Shown piece after piece: positions 13,002 through 25,112 of a DNA stretch of 64,000 nt. Position 1 is the first letter of the stretch. The number at the start of each line of letters is the position of its first letter. Position numbers and translations under genes: made by a program. Where the stretch lies: contig CALNHX010005301.1 in NCBI GenBank assembly GCA_940337035.1, forward strand, positions 45,534 through 109,533, written 5' to 3'. The notes beneath the pieces were generated by a model, which did no database searches, was not told where the DNA came from, and saw only the letters and a program-made list of their open reading frames with translations. This DNA comes from Agriotes lineatus (lineage: Eukaryota; Arthropoda; Insecta; Coleoptera; Elateridae).

Positions 13002-13350
13002 GAATTTCGGCTTAGACCGCGTAGTCTTTGTGGATAATCACCCAGCATTCTCTGGCTTAATGTGCCTTTGACTTTGTGAACTCGAGCAGGGATCCACGCG
13101 ATAGCCGTGCTCTTTGGTGGCGCGTGTTGTTTGAGTACCTTGAGAACTAGGATACTTATGCAGATTTGGTCTTGTTGCTGTTTGTACACCATATTGACTA
13201 ACGTTTTCCATGACCTTGCAGCTTGCATCATCAGAGTGAAAGTGGCGATTTGGTTGTATATAAATTCTTTTATTAGGAGTCCAATAAGTGTTCTTTTTCT
13301 CTCTCTAGATTCTCTGCATCTGAGATACGAACCGCTCTTAAGACTTTGGC
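13002..13350 (-). pseudogene. Old Penelope-like element fragment
   Basis: 13002-13248 is similar throughout to the non-coding junction sequence of the Penelope units at 17202 onwards (shared blocks such as TTTCGGCTTAGACCGCGTAG and CTTGCAGCTTGCATCATCAG) but with many substitutions. 13297-13350 matches a separate internal block (around 18175-18230) containing the TCTCTCTCTAGAT run. The intervening coding part is lost. In contrast to the array, this copy has clear substitution divergence, so it is older. Confidence 0.8.
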
Positions 13351-13494
13351 GACCACTACTCCACCAAATAACAGTAGGAAAAGGGGTTAGGGCGGTTTAC
13401 AATCTGGATAACAGTAAGGTCACTGCGATGCCGGATTGTGAACTGCTTAGAGAAGTATAGAGAGACAAATAGACAATAGACAATGGTCGGTGCG

Positions 13495-13735
13495 CACACA
13501 GTCTTACTAACAGGTATTACTACGGTGTCGTATTGTGGTACACGTAGTGAAATAAAAGAGAAACCAAGAATTAGTGCGTAGTCTTACTAACAGGTATTTC
13601 TGCGGTGTCGGACTGTGTTACACCTAGTGAAGTAAAAGAAAGGCAAAGAGTTGATGCGCATACAACCTTACTAACTGCGGTGTCGGGCTGTGCTGCAGTG
13701 AGGTAAGGATGAAACAAGTTGTGATCTGTATTACT
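13495..13735. repeat. About 82-bp degenerate tandem repeat, three units
   Basis: The block CTTACTAAC recurs at 13503, 13584 and 13667 (81- and 83-bp spacing). Each unit continues with a GCGGTGTCG-like block and an AGTGA(A/G)(A/G)TAA-like block. Confidence 0.75.
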
Positions 13736-15279
13736 CGCAGAGCTACACATGCACCAGACTTGGCTTTCTTCTCCTCTGCAGTCCTATTCAGATGAGTTTT
13801 ATACAAATTACAAAAACCCCTCCATTACGAGTGCGGAGTGTGCAACCAAAGACAAAAAATCTAAATTTCATGGTCAGAACGGCCCTACGATAATTGGTGG
13901 CTGCCCTTCTAAACCCCACAACTGTTCAGTCATTTTCCAATCAGGATTTGAATTGAGATTGTCCACGACGTTCCCGAAACTGCTCTCAATACGTGTTCTT
14001 TTCCTGGATTATATTTCTTTTCCTGGATTATATTAGCTCGCGATTTTTGGGCTGTTTGTTTAGACCGCTGGGTCGTTCCAATTTCGCCTAATACCTCTGT
14101 CATAATTTAACATAGTTTTTGGCTTTTGTTATGCTATGTGTCAAAATATCATTTTAACCACCCCAAGTCCCGCTACATTCCTAACAGCTGCAAAATATAT
14201 CGGCTCACACCTTATTCAAATCAAAGGAAGCTTTCGTTAAGATCTATAATTGTTAGCGTATAACTACAAATAATTTATAGTCTTTCCTGAAAATAACCTA
14301 TATAAAATGTTCATGCGTACCCGACCCTTACAACATTTAGAAGATTTCTGAAACTCAACGAAAAATAATGGCACACCACGATTTAACGTTAGAATAACGA
14401 ACGTTGAAATAAATAAATAAGTAATAGAAAAAACAATAGTGTATTCTTCCATAATCGTGTAAACGAACATTATTTTATAAAAGCAACACGTCTGTACCAT
14501 TAAATGTTTTACAAAATTGGGTACCTCTATAAAACCATTTTGCGTTTGTTAACGTTACCCCAAGAATAAAACACTCGGTTGAAAATGAACAAAATTTATA
14601 CACGATCCATTTCTGTAACATTATTGTTGAATGCCCGATGTTGTTACTGTGAAACACATATGGGATCAAGTCATAGATCAATCACTGTTTAAAGATTTCC
14701 TCAGTCATTACATTGTTACGCTATATGAAATTCTAGCTATTTGTAACCCCTGATTAATAATAAGAAGGTTGTGTTGAGTTGGTGAAGGGTTACTTGTAGG
14801 TTTAATAAAGTATAACCGCTGTAACATCTATTGTCTTAACTGCGTGATGTGCAGTTTACAACGATTGCCAAATTATCTGACGTTAGAATACCACAGCTTC
14901 TGTACAGTTGATTGAAGTAATCAAACTGGAAAGGCAATCGAGAGCGCAACTGTGATCTGGAAACTGACCAGATGCTTCAAAAACCTAAAAGTCAGCAGAC
15001 TGGAATCATAATACGCAATGGCAGGTCGCCTGCCGTTATATAGCCCCCTGTTATGCAAGAAGAAGAGGTTTTATTATCCCTCGCTGACCTGTACCATTTT
15101 GGATTTACAATGACCCATTCTCCATCGAGTAGACGATCCGTGCTCTGAAGATGGGGTTCCTTTATTCTGGTTGCGTCACGGGCCATTGCATTGAGACAGC
15201 GAGAGGTCGGAACCCGGATTCGTCATTGTCGGAAAAGGTTGAACGCATTGCCGTTGAGCCGATTCGAAATCACTGCATT
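13736..15279. other. No gene recognised
   Basis: AT-rich sequence with only short, overlapping open frames. One 15-bp direct duplication occurs near 14005-14035 (CTTTTCCTGGATTAT twice). No transposon ends or domains were recognised. Confidence 0.4.
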
Positions 15280-15752
15280 TTCTCCTGGGTCGTTTCAGCT
15301 GAACCCTATTGACTTTGCAAAGGTCTCGTCCTTCTTGCGTAGTGTCCGTTGTAATCCTATTTGTAGAGTTTTTCCACGCTGTGACGATATGAAGCAGTTT
15401 TTGAAGGTAATGCAGTTTGTTGGAGAGTGTACACGAAAGGCTTGCAATTTAGGTGAAATGGCGAAACAGTTTGTCAACCCGTACTGCAATTGCGACGTAC
15501 ACAAATCAGTTTTGGACGTTAAAAGCTCGGCTTTATCCTGCATCGCAATTGCCTTCAAAACATCAACTGAGTTTAACTGGTACAGCTGCATACGGAATTT
15601 CACTTTTTATTATGTCTTTTGTACTAAGGCGCGGCACTTTGGCGACATCGCACATACAGGAAAATTTCTGGAGCTTTTGGAAAGTTTGCTGTAGCTCCAC
15701 CACAGTAACTTTACAGCTCTTCCTGGCACTTTCAATGTCAATATTCGTCTAA
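15280..15752 (-). pseudogene. Degraded coding remnant of unknown family
   Basis: On the minus strand one frame runs from about 15752 with only two internal stops, giving a basic, helix-like sequence that includes VVELQQTFQKLQKFSCMCDV and ends in VQLKRPRRKCSDFE. The low stop count and biased composition suggest former protein-coding DNA, possibly a retroelement accessory or gag-like protein, but I recognise no family. A 167-codon plus frame (15191-15694) overlaps it and is probably its shadow. Confidence 0.35.
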
Positions 15753-17189
15753 GAAGAAATTTAATATTTAAAAGCAAAATACAATATTTCAGCAATTCGA
15801 TACTCCGGTAATGTATCTACACTCTACATAGATGTAGATATTAGAGAGTTTGCACCAAAGGTATCTACATACAAATACTGGATCCCTTCACTAAATATAA
15901 ATTCATATAGATACTTGTACCTAGAGACTATCGAGTACTGTATAATTACTGCACATACAGTTTGTTCAGCAATCTTTTCTCTGACTTGGGGCCATCACGA
16001 AAATTATCTGAAATTGTAGTTGCATATGTGTCCCCAGTTAGTGAAAAGAAAACATTCTAGATCTAGATCGGGTTTGCGTATTTTGTTACATGCGTACTTG
16101 ACGTTGGGAAAAGATCCCTGCGAATTACTGTATATGAAAATCGACCCTCTTTTATTTCTGATCTGCGTGATGTTAGCTTTGTAGGAGATATTGAATCTGA
16201 TATGTTTCAAGTTATTTGCTTGCTGTTTCGTCCATTTAGTATTATTTTCGCCGTTATGTGGTCACCAATACCTTTTATTATTTAGTTTATGAAATATTAA
16301 AATGACATGCGGAAAATCAATTCCTTTTGCAATTCGGATAAAACGGCTTTCTGGGATTTTCGAATTTCTTCCCTTCGCCCGAAGAAGTTAAATGAGCTGA
16401 GTGTGCTTGTGGATTTGGGGCAAATTATGGAACCCTTCGTATCTCCTGCGGTTGTGTTAGGACATTCTTTTTTAACATGTAGGCGTGTTTCTAAAGTTTT
16501 TAGAATGTTTTTAAATGGAGTTTTGCAATTTCACCTCTACGGGGAGTGAAAATCGCTATTACGCAGTAACTACTGCTGGTAGGAAGTTGAAATTGGGCAA
16601 ATAATTTCCTTCTACAATTGGGTCAAATAATTTTCAGGATTTCTCTGATGAATTAAGCTACTGCATGTAGGTATTTGATAGTCGGACTTCCTACCACTTA
16701 CTGCAAGAATGAGATTTTGAATGCTATTAAAACCGTGCAAATCGCAAGTACGTATATGTCTGACAGTTTCGTGCGTTTATCCGTCTTTTGTGCAACGTTC
16801 TAATTAATTTGTAACTCAGCAATGGACGCTAAATAATGAATGAATGATCATTGCGTGCCAAAGTATGACTCTATAAAGTTTAACGACGTCGTTTGTCGAT
16901 TCCGTGATACGTGGACCCGGGTAGAGTTTATGGAATTTAATTTTCTCGCATAAATCAGCTTTGTTACTCTGATTACCGGTTCTTAAATGTTTATGAACCC
17001 CACTTATTATACTTCTTCGTTTCATTGCATTGCATGCAGATAAAATGAACCGAAGTTGACATCTTTTTATATCAGTTTGCTTGTTTGGCCTACTTTCTCT
17101 AAGCATACTAATTGCCCTTATTTTCGTCACCTTTATTAACTTGGCTATTCTTATACCTTAAGAGTCTCCCCTCCACAACGCGAGTAATT
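15753..17189. other. No gene recognised
   Basis: AT-rich unique-looking DNA with short unsupported frames on both strands. Nothing identified apart from the left flank of the Penelope insertion. Confidence 0.4.
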
Positions 17190-17201
17190 TGATTTTATAA
17201 T
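17190..17201. repeat. Target-site duplication, left copy (12 bp)
   Basis: TGATTTTATAAT occurs directly before the Penelope array here and again at 23343-23354 directly after it. An exact 12-bp match at both outer borders marks a single insertion event for the whole array. Confidence 0.9.
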
Positions 17202-17461
17202 TATTCTCCTTAGCATGGAATTTCGGCTTAGACCGCGTAGTATTTGTATATGAACACCCAGCATTTCTGGCTTAATGTGCCTTGCACCTTGTGAAGTCGA
17301 GCAAAAACCCGCGCGATGGCCATGCTCTTGGTGGCTCGTGTTGTTTGAGTATCTTGAGAACGAGGATACTTAGGCAGATTTGGCCGTTTTGCTGTTTGTG
17401 CATCCATATTCACTAACGTTTCGCAAGACCTTGCAGCTTGCATCATCAGAGTGAAAGTCGC

Positions 17462-19840
17462 ACTAAGAACCGAAGGTCGGTGTGGAGCTATTTATAGTCC
17501 TCTGTGCCAGGCGCGCGGAGTGGCGTAACGCTGGTGGTCATCCGAGTGCAACGTAATCCGTGGGGCGTGGCCGTATGACGCACAGTGGTTGTAATGCTTT
17601 AGATCGTGTATCACAGGGGTCCACGTTTTACTAAGTTTAAAGCCATCTTCCCTGTTGATATTATTTGGATGTTTTTCTATTTCTATGGCTTCACGTATCA
17701 CTCGCGGGAAGTAATGAGGTATTCTGGCAAGTACTCTGGCATGCTCAAACTCTAAAGTGTGCCCATTTGTAAATGTATGCTCAGCTACGGCTGATTTTGT
17801 GATGCGTTTGTGTTTGCAATCGCCTTTATGTTCTTGAGTCTAGATCAACGGAACGACCAGTCTGTCCAATGTAACTCGAGCCGCAGGAACAAGGAATGCG
17901 ATATACGCCAGCGGTTTTTAAACTTGGAATCTTGTCTTTTACCGATCTGAAGCCGTTGCCCAAAGTTTCCTTGCTCGTGAACACGGTTTTGATGTTGCAT
18001 CGTTGCAGGACACGTCCTATCTTATCAGTTGAGCCTTTAACGTAAGGTAGAAATGCTAAGCCTTCCAGAGGTGGAGATTCTTCTTTAGCCTTCTTTGTCA
18101 TAGTCTTGTCTAGTGCTTTTCGTATGGCGTAGTTGTGTATCCGTTCTTTGTAAAGAGTCAAACAGATGTAGCTTTTCTCTCTCTAGATTTTCTTCGTCTG
18201 AGATACGAACGGCTCTTGTCGCCAGAGTCTGGAGAACTGTTGCTTTTTGCATTGGATGATGGTGTGAGTCAGCATTTAGATATCTGTCCGTGTGTGTTTT
18301 CTTTCTATAGACTGCATGTCCTAAACTGCCATCTGATTTACGTTTCACCAGGACGTCTAGAAACGGAATACTGCAATTTTCCTCTACTTCCATTGTGAAT
18401 TGTATGTTGGGATGTACAGAATTCAGGTGTTTTAGAAACAGATTCAATGTCTGGCGTCCATGTGACCAGATGACAAAGGTATCATCTACATATCTCAACC
18501 AGCAAGTCGGTTTTAGCTGCGCTTGTTCGAGAGCCTTGGTTTCAAAAGCTTCCATGTAGATATTAGCGATAACAGGTGATAGCGGTGAACCCATGGCCGC
18601 TCCTTCGACTTGTTCGTATATTTTATTGTTCCAACTGAAGTAAGTGTTTTTCAGGCAAATTTCAACAAGTTCAACTTGGTCTGTAGGCAAGAGATCTTTG
18701 AGCATTACTAGCACCTCATCAACCGGCACTTTCGTGAAGAGTGATACTACGTCGAAACTGACTAAGAGATCATCCTTGTTTAACTTTATGTTCTTTAGTT
18801 TCTGGACAAACTCTGCTGAATCCTTGACAAAGAAGTCTGTTTTCCCAGTTAGAGGCTGTAGTATACTGGTTAAATGTCTTGCTAAAGCATGTGTAGGAGA
18901 ATTGATCGCGCTGACAATTGGTCTCAACGGCACGCCCTCCTTATGTATCTTAGGTAGGCCATACATGCGAGGAGTTATTGCATTTCTAGGAATCAATCGG
19001 TGCTTTAAAGTGGGATCGATACTATCGGAGCATTTTATGGCAGAGGTTATCTTTGTTTGAGAGAGGTAGTGGGATTGCGGTGTAGACTTTTGTAAGTTGT
19101 ATCAGATAGTAAGACTTCCATCTTCGCATTATAATCTTCAGTGTTCATTACCACAGTAGCATTTCCTTTGTCAGCTTTGAGAACGACAATGTCTTTGTTC
19201 TTCTTTAATGCTTTAGCTGCCTCCCTCTCTGCTTTACTGATGTTGGAGCGAGGCGGTTTCGCTCTTCTAAAATACAAGACACATCCTGTCGGATGATTTC
19301 TGCATCTTTTCTGGAAGTTTTTGGATTGCTGCTTCCACTCCACATATTACCTCCTCCACAGGTATTTGCTTAGGGGCTACGGCGAAGTTAAAACCTTTCT
19401 TTAGTAAGGATGTGGTCTGTTTATCCAGTTGTATGTTGCTAAGTTTACGATTACTTTGTCCGTAGCCAATTGTTTCGAAGACTGCTTAGGCGCTAGCTTA
19501 TCATATTTGGCAGATTGCTTAGCTGTTGCTTGTTCCAGTGTATTGTGTGCTTGTCTTGTAGTGATAGCGTCGATTTTCTCCCACAATGTTGGCTCCAGCG
19601 TGTTCGCCAGTTTCATGTGTAGGGTGTACAGCCTTGACCCTGTGCTATCTAATTCCTGTCTAACTCTTTGTATTTCGGATCTTAATAAGCCCAGACTGGC
19701 ATTGTTGAGAATTCTGTTGTTATGATGATTTCTTAGATGGTGTTTAATGTGGACACAGTTAGGTAAGACCTTGCTGTCACGGCAACGTTTTAGAAAGGCT
19801 AGGTCCGCTAATAATTTCGCCTTCTTCTGCCTTAGTTGGT
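17462..19840 (-). pseudogene. Penelope RT/GIY-YIG ORF, unit 1 (3' unit), frameshifted
   Basis: This is the same polyprotein as in unit 2, broken into pieces (19401-19616, 19047-19343, 18085-18996, 17826-18161, 17492-17701) by single-base deletions, for example near 17829, 18130, 18155 and 19058. The RT core 18085-18996 is intact and contains RPIVSAINSPTH, the palm motif SFDVVSLFTKVP, MGSPLSPVIANIYM and the catalytic box RYVDDTF. At the interrupted positions unit 2 mostly has one extra base, with no nearby substitutions, so the lesions look like sequencing or consensus errors rather than old mutations. It may be intact in the real genome. Confidence 0.85.
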
Positions 19841-20183
19841 CTAATGTTCTGGTTTGTTGTGAACTTCCTCGCCGTAGAGGCGTGTTATGTATTGTTTGAG
19901 GCTTTCGCGGTTACTCGAATTATTCTCCTTAGCATGGAATTTCGGCTTAGACCGCGTAGTATTTGTATATGAACACCCAGCATTTTCTGGCTTAATGTGC
20001 CTTGCACCTTGTGAAGTCGAGCAAAAACCCGCGCGATGGCCATGCTCTTTGGTGGCTCGTGTTGTTTGAGTATCTTGAGAACGAGGATACTTAGGCAGAT
20101 TTGGCCGTTTTGCTGTTTGTGCATCCATATTCACTAACGTTTCGCAAGACCTTGCAGCTTGCATCATCAGAGTGAAAGTCGCA

Positions 20184-22560
20184 CTAAGAACCGAAGGTCG
20201 GTGTGGAGCTATTTATAGTCCTCTGTGCCAGGCGCGCGGAGTGGCGTAACGCTGGTTGGTCATCCGAGTGCAACGTAATCCGTGGGGCGTGGCCGTATGA
20301 CGCACAGTGGTTGTAATGCTTTAGATCGTGTATCACAGGGGTCCACGTTTTACTAAGTTTAAAGCCATCTTCCCTGTTGATATTATTTGGATGTTTTTCT
20401 ATTTCTATGGCTTCACGTATCACTCGCGGGAAGTAATGAGGTATTCTGGCAAGTACTCTGGCATGCTCAAACTCTAAAGTGTGCCCATTTGTAAATGTAT
20501 GCTCAGCTACGGCTGATTTTGTGATGCGTTTGTGTTTGCAATCGCCTTTATGTTCTTGGAGTCTTAGATCAACGGAACGACCAGTCTGTCCAATGTAACT
20601 CGAGCCGCAGGAACAAGGAATGCGATATACGCCAGCGGTTTTTAAACTTGGAATCTTGTCTTTTACCGATCTGAAGCCGTTGCCCAAAGTTTCCTTGCTC
20701 GTGAACACGGTTTTGATGTTGCATCGTTGCAGGACACGTCCTATCTTATCAGTTGAGCCTTTAACGTAAGGTAGAAATGCTAAGCCTTCCAGAGGTGGAG
20801 ATTCTTCTTTAGCCTTCTTTGTCATAGTCTTGTCTAGTGCTTTTCGTATGGCGGTAGTTGTGTATCCGTTCCTTTGTAAAGAGTCAAACAGATGTAGCTT
20901 TTCTCTCTCTAGATTTTCTTCGTCTGAGATACGAACGGCTCTTGTCGCCAGAGTCTGGAGAACTGTTGCTTTTTGCATTGGATGATGGTGTGAGTCAGCA
21001 TTTAGATATCTGTCCGTGTGTGTTTTCTTTCTATAGACTGCATGTCCTAAACTGCCATCTGATTTACGTTTCACCAGGACGTCTAGAAACGGAATACTGC
21101 AATTTTCCTCTACTTCCATTGTGAATTGTATGTTGGGATGTACAGAATTCAGGTGTTTTAGAAACAGATTCAATGTCTGGCGTCCATGTGACCAGATGAC
21201 AAAGGTATCATCTACATATCTCAACCAGCAAGTCGGTTTTAGCTGCGCTTGTTCGAGAGCCTTGGTTTCAAAAGCTTCCATGTAGATATTAGCGATAACA
21301 GGTGATAGCGGTGAACCCATGGCCGCTCCTTCGACTTGTTCGTATATTTTATTGTTCCAACTGAAGTAAGTGTTTTTCAGGCAAATTTCAACAAGTTCAA
21401 CTTGGTCTGTAGGCAAGAGATCTTTGAGCATTACTAGCACCTCATCAACCGGCACTTTCGTGAAGAGTGATACTACGTCGAAACTGACTAAGAGATCATC
21501 CTTGTTTAACTTTATGTTCTTTAGTTTCTGGACAAACTCTGCTGAATCCTTGACAAAGAAGTCTGTTTTCCCAGTTAGAGGCTGTAGTATACTGGTTAAA
21601 TGTCTTGCTAAAGCATGTGTAGGAGAATTGATCGCGCTGACAATTGGTCTCAACGCACGCCCTCCTTATGTATCTTAGGTAGGCCATACATGCGAGGAGT
21701 TATTGCATTTCTAGGAATCAATCGGTGCTTTAAAGTGGGATCGATACTATCGGAGCATTTTATGGCAGAGGTTATCTTTGTTTTGAGAGAGGTAGTGGGA
21801 TTGCGGTGTAGACTTTTGTAAGTTGTATCAGATAGTAAGACTTCCATCTTCGCATTATAATCTTCAGTGTTCATTACCACAGTAGCATTTCCTTTGTCAG
21901 CTTTGAGAACGACAATGTCTTTGTTCTTCTTTAATGCTTTAGCTGCCTCCCCTCTCTGCTTTACTGATGTTGGAGCGAGGCGGTTTCGCTCTTCTTAAAA
22001 TACAAGACACATCCTGTCGGATGATTTCTGCATCTTTTCTGGAAGTTTTTGGATTGCTGCTTCCACTCCACATATTACCTCCTCCACAGGTATTTGCTTA
22101 GGGCTACGGCGAAGTTAAAACCTTTCTTTAGTAAGGATGTGGTCTGTTTATCCAGTTGTATGTTGCTAAGGTTTACGATTACTTTGTCCGTAGCCATTGT
22201 TTCGAAGACTGCTTAGGCGCTAGCTTATCATATTGGCAGATTGCTTAGCTGTTGCTTGTTCCAGTGTATTGTGTGCTTGTCTTGTAGTGATAGCGTCGAT
22301 TTTCTCCACATGTTGGCTCCAGCGTGTTCGCCAGTTTCATGTGTAGGGTGTACAGCCTTGACCCTGTGCTATCTAATTCCTGTCTAACTCTTTGTATTTC
22401 GGATCTTATAAGCCCAGACTGGCATTGTTGAGAATTCTGTTGTTATGATGATTTCTTAGATGGTGTTTAATGTGGACACAGTTAGGTAAGACCTTGCTGT
22501 CACGGCAACGTTTTAGAAAGGCTAGGTCCGCTAATAATTTCGCCTTCTTCTGCCTTAGTT
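20184..22560 (-). CDS. Penelope-like reverse transcriptase / GIY-YIG endonuclease, unit 2
   Basis: The open part (20184-21653, 489 codons) holds most of the RT, including SFDVVSLFTKVP and the YVDD box, then the endonuclease with GVYRIPCSCGSSYIGQTGR (GIY-YIG with the Cys pair typical of Penelope enzymes) and AVAEHTFTNGH. The protein reverse-transcribes element RNA at the nicked target. The N-terminal part continues upstream in 21650-21880 (ADKGNATVVMNTEDY region) and to about 22560 across several single-base frameshifts; these positions carry the missing base in unit 1, so the true gene may be one frame of roughly 790 codons. The ORF start is therefore uncertain. Confidence 0.85.
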
Positions 22561-22905
22561 GGTCTAATGTTCTGGTTTGGTTGTGAACTTCCTCGCCGTA
22601 GAGGCGTGTTATGTATTGTTTGAGGCTTTCGCGGTTACTCGAATTATTCTCCTTAGCATGGAATTTCGGCTTAGACCGCGTAGTATTTGTATATGAACAC
22701 CAGCATTTTCTGGCTTAATGTGCCTTGCACCTTGTGAAGTCGAGCAAAACCCGCGCGATGGCCATGCTCTTTGGTGGCTCGTGTTGTTTGAGTATCTTGA
22801 GAACGAGGATACTTAGGCAGATTTGGCCGTTTTGCTGTTTGTGCATCCATATTCACTAACGTTTCGCAAGACCTTGCAGCTTGCATCATCAGAGTGAAAG
22901 TCGCA

Positions 22906-23342
22906 CTAAGAACCGAAGGTCGGTGTGGAGCTATTTATAGTCCTCTGTGCCAGGCGCGCGGAGTGGCGTAACGCTGGTTGGTCATCCGAGTGCAACGTAA
23001 TCCGTGGGGCGTGGCCGTATGACGCACAGTGGTTGTAATGCTTTAGATCGTGTATCACAGGGGTCCACGTTTTACTAAGTTTAAAGCCATCTTCCCTGTT
23101 GATATTATTTGGATGTTTTTCTATTTCTATGGCTTCACGTATCACTCGCGGGAAGTAATGAGGTATTCTGGCAAGTACTCTGGCATGCTCAAACTCTAAA
23201 GTGTGCCCATTTGTAAATGTATGCTCAGCTACGGCTGATTTTGTGATGCGTTTGTGTTTGCAATCGCCTTTATGTTCTTGGAGTCCTTAGATCAACGAAC
23301 GACCAGTCTGTCCAATGTAACTCGAGCCGCAGGAACAAGGAA
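22906..23342 (-). pseudogene. Truncated Penelope ORF, unit 3 (endonuclease C-terminus)
   Basis: Only the C-terminal part of the GIY-YIG domain and the tail (22906-23145 open) remain; the copy stops at the right TSD inside the CSCGSSYIGQTG region. This is the partial upstream copy expected at the 5' side of a Penelope tandem insertion (pLTR). Single-base indels near 23284-23297 break its frame. Confidence 0.85.
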
Positions 23343-23354
23343 TGATTTTATAAT
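23343..23354. repeat. Target-site duplication, right copy (12 bp)
   Basis: TGATTTTATAAT, identical to 17190-17201. Confidence 0.9.
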
Positions 23355-24789
23355 ATGTAGTCAATTTCTGTGAACATCTACGAAACGTAACGATAACATA
23401 TTTTAGACTGACTCGATTGTTCTTCGAGTTCAAGTTTGTTCTGGGTGTAGACTTTGTAATCACGCATTTTCTTATGATCGCTTCTTCACTGTGTAAATCT
23501 GTAAGAAAGTCTATAGGTCGTCAAAATAGTTAGATGACAATGTCAGGCGCTGTTCCTTTTTTTAAGAAATCGTCTGTCACCGCTGCAGCCGAGCGTACAG
23601 GTGGAATTTTGCACGAATAAAAAACGCGTGCGTAAAAGCAAAGTGCTTTCTTGTGTTTTCTCCACGGAGCCCATCCGTTCTTAGCGTGTGGCGTTGCAGA
23701 TTAACCGTGATAATGCTTTTACATAAAGGGCGCCTCGTGGAACGCCGCCATGTCTTTCAGACGACGCCCGAAAAACACGCGTTCCGACGCACGTCAGCTG
23801 AGTCGCCCCCAGGTAGGGCCACGAGGGCCCAAATATTCGGAAATGGCATAACGCCTGGTCGAGCTAACCCCCTGCACCGGCGTAATCCGACCAGCACTAA
23901 ACGCATCGATATTCAAATTGGGCTGTATTTAGGTTTATTGTTTCAATTTGCTTCGACGGAATGAGAGCCGCGGGTTTATTTCATCCCCTTTATTATGCGG
24001 AAGCATGAAACGATTAAAATCAACCGCAAATTTTTGTCGAGCGCTGCTAAATGAAGTGTGGAGCGCTGCTGCTGAAATAATAAATTTGAATGTGCTCGAA
24101 GAGTTACTGCTACTTCTCACGTTACGTTATTAACGAGCGCTGTCAAATGCAAAGGCATGTTATCCTTGCGCAGCTCTTGTAAAGCACGGGCCCTATCAAA
24201 ACACCATTTGTCTTAAAAATAAAATTAATTGTTCTGCTCGTCGTCCGTGGGCGCAATTTAAATACTGCCCGCTTTGTTCTTCGACCTTAAACATCAGCTG
24301 GTAGTTTGTTCCGTTTTTCCTTCAAGCTGTCGTTGCTCGCCCATAAAATAACGTGTTTGTACTAGAGTAAGCGGAACTTCAAAGACAAAAACGCTCTATG
24401 CTTGATCAGCGTTATACATATTTATCAGAACAAACGACAGGAAAATTATACGGGGGTGAAGCTTGTTAGTCCTTTGATACTGGGATTGCTACTTGAGCTG
24501 TGTTGGATCTGCAAACTTGATTTGGAAGTGATTGCCAATTTATTCAAATCCTGAACGTATGTTCATCTGAAAACAATAGAGAGAGGGGTTCTTAGGACAA
24601 ACGAGAATGGCGAGAGATGTAAACTGTAAAATCATTAGTCGTATTTAAAATACTTTCAGCAAATAATGCAGAATATACAAATGTTATATTTAAGAGCACT
24701 TTAGTAACTTATTTGTGTATTATGAGCGCTTGTATTGTGTACAATGGATTATTTTGTGCATACAGTAGTAGAAGCCCACAAACAACTCA
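23355..24789. other. No gene recognised; GC-richer unique island (about 23560-24400)
   Basis: Mixed-composition sequence without domains, transposon ends or repeats. It resembles the islands at 3680-4500 and 8880-9780 and is probably host unique DNA. Confidence 0.4.
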
Positions 24790-25112
24790 GCCGCTAGTAG
24801 TGATGTAAAAAACGCGTTTTTTTAAATCGAATAAAAAACCTAAAAAAACAGAAAAAAACCGTTTTTTTGGTTTTTTTTTTGGTTTTTTATTCATTTTTGT
24901 AATTGGCAGCATATTTTGGTAGGTACCCACCCCTATTGGAAGTTGCTTTAAGCTGGACCCAGCTCTGAAACTGTCGACCTGATCTACGAATCAAGTTACG
25001 TTAGCGATTCATCAGACAGTGACATGGTCGACGTAAACTGCATACTGACTCCGAGTCCGTTGAGGAGTCAGCCATGTCTGTTAGAGAGTAATTTCTGCAT
25101 TATTATAATTTC

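Larger units (their letters stand above)
17202..23342 (-). mobile_element. Penelope-like retroelement, tandem array (2 full units plus 1 truncated)
   Basis: Three head-to-tail units in minus orientation: 17202-19920, 19921-22644 and 22645-23342 (the last truncated at its 5' side). Each unit starts on the plus strand with TATTCTCCTTAGCATGG. The encoded protein has Penelope RT blocks followed by a GIY-YIG endonuclease, the hallmark combination of Penelope-like elements, and tandem copies with a partial upstream copy (pLTR) are their usual insertion form. The 12-bp TSD surrounds all three units. The units are almost free of substitutions relative to each other, so the insertion is very young. 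Confidence 0.95.

Noticed and set aside
12653..13231. 192-codon minus frame as a gene
   Set aside because: It spans the hAT right end, its TSD and the Penelope fragment, so it is a chance frame over unrelated sequences.
18135..21821. Plus-strand frames inside the Penelope units (for example 18644-19060 and 21370-21678)
   Set aside because: They are antisense shadows of the minus-strand RT frame and are repeated only because the unit is repeated.
17202..23342. Reading the three repeated blocks as LTRs of one LTR retrotransposon
   Set aside because: The repeats include the whole coding unit, the protein has a GIY-YIG endonuclease and no integrase or protease, and there is no PBS or PPT.
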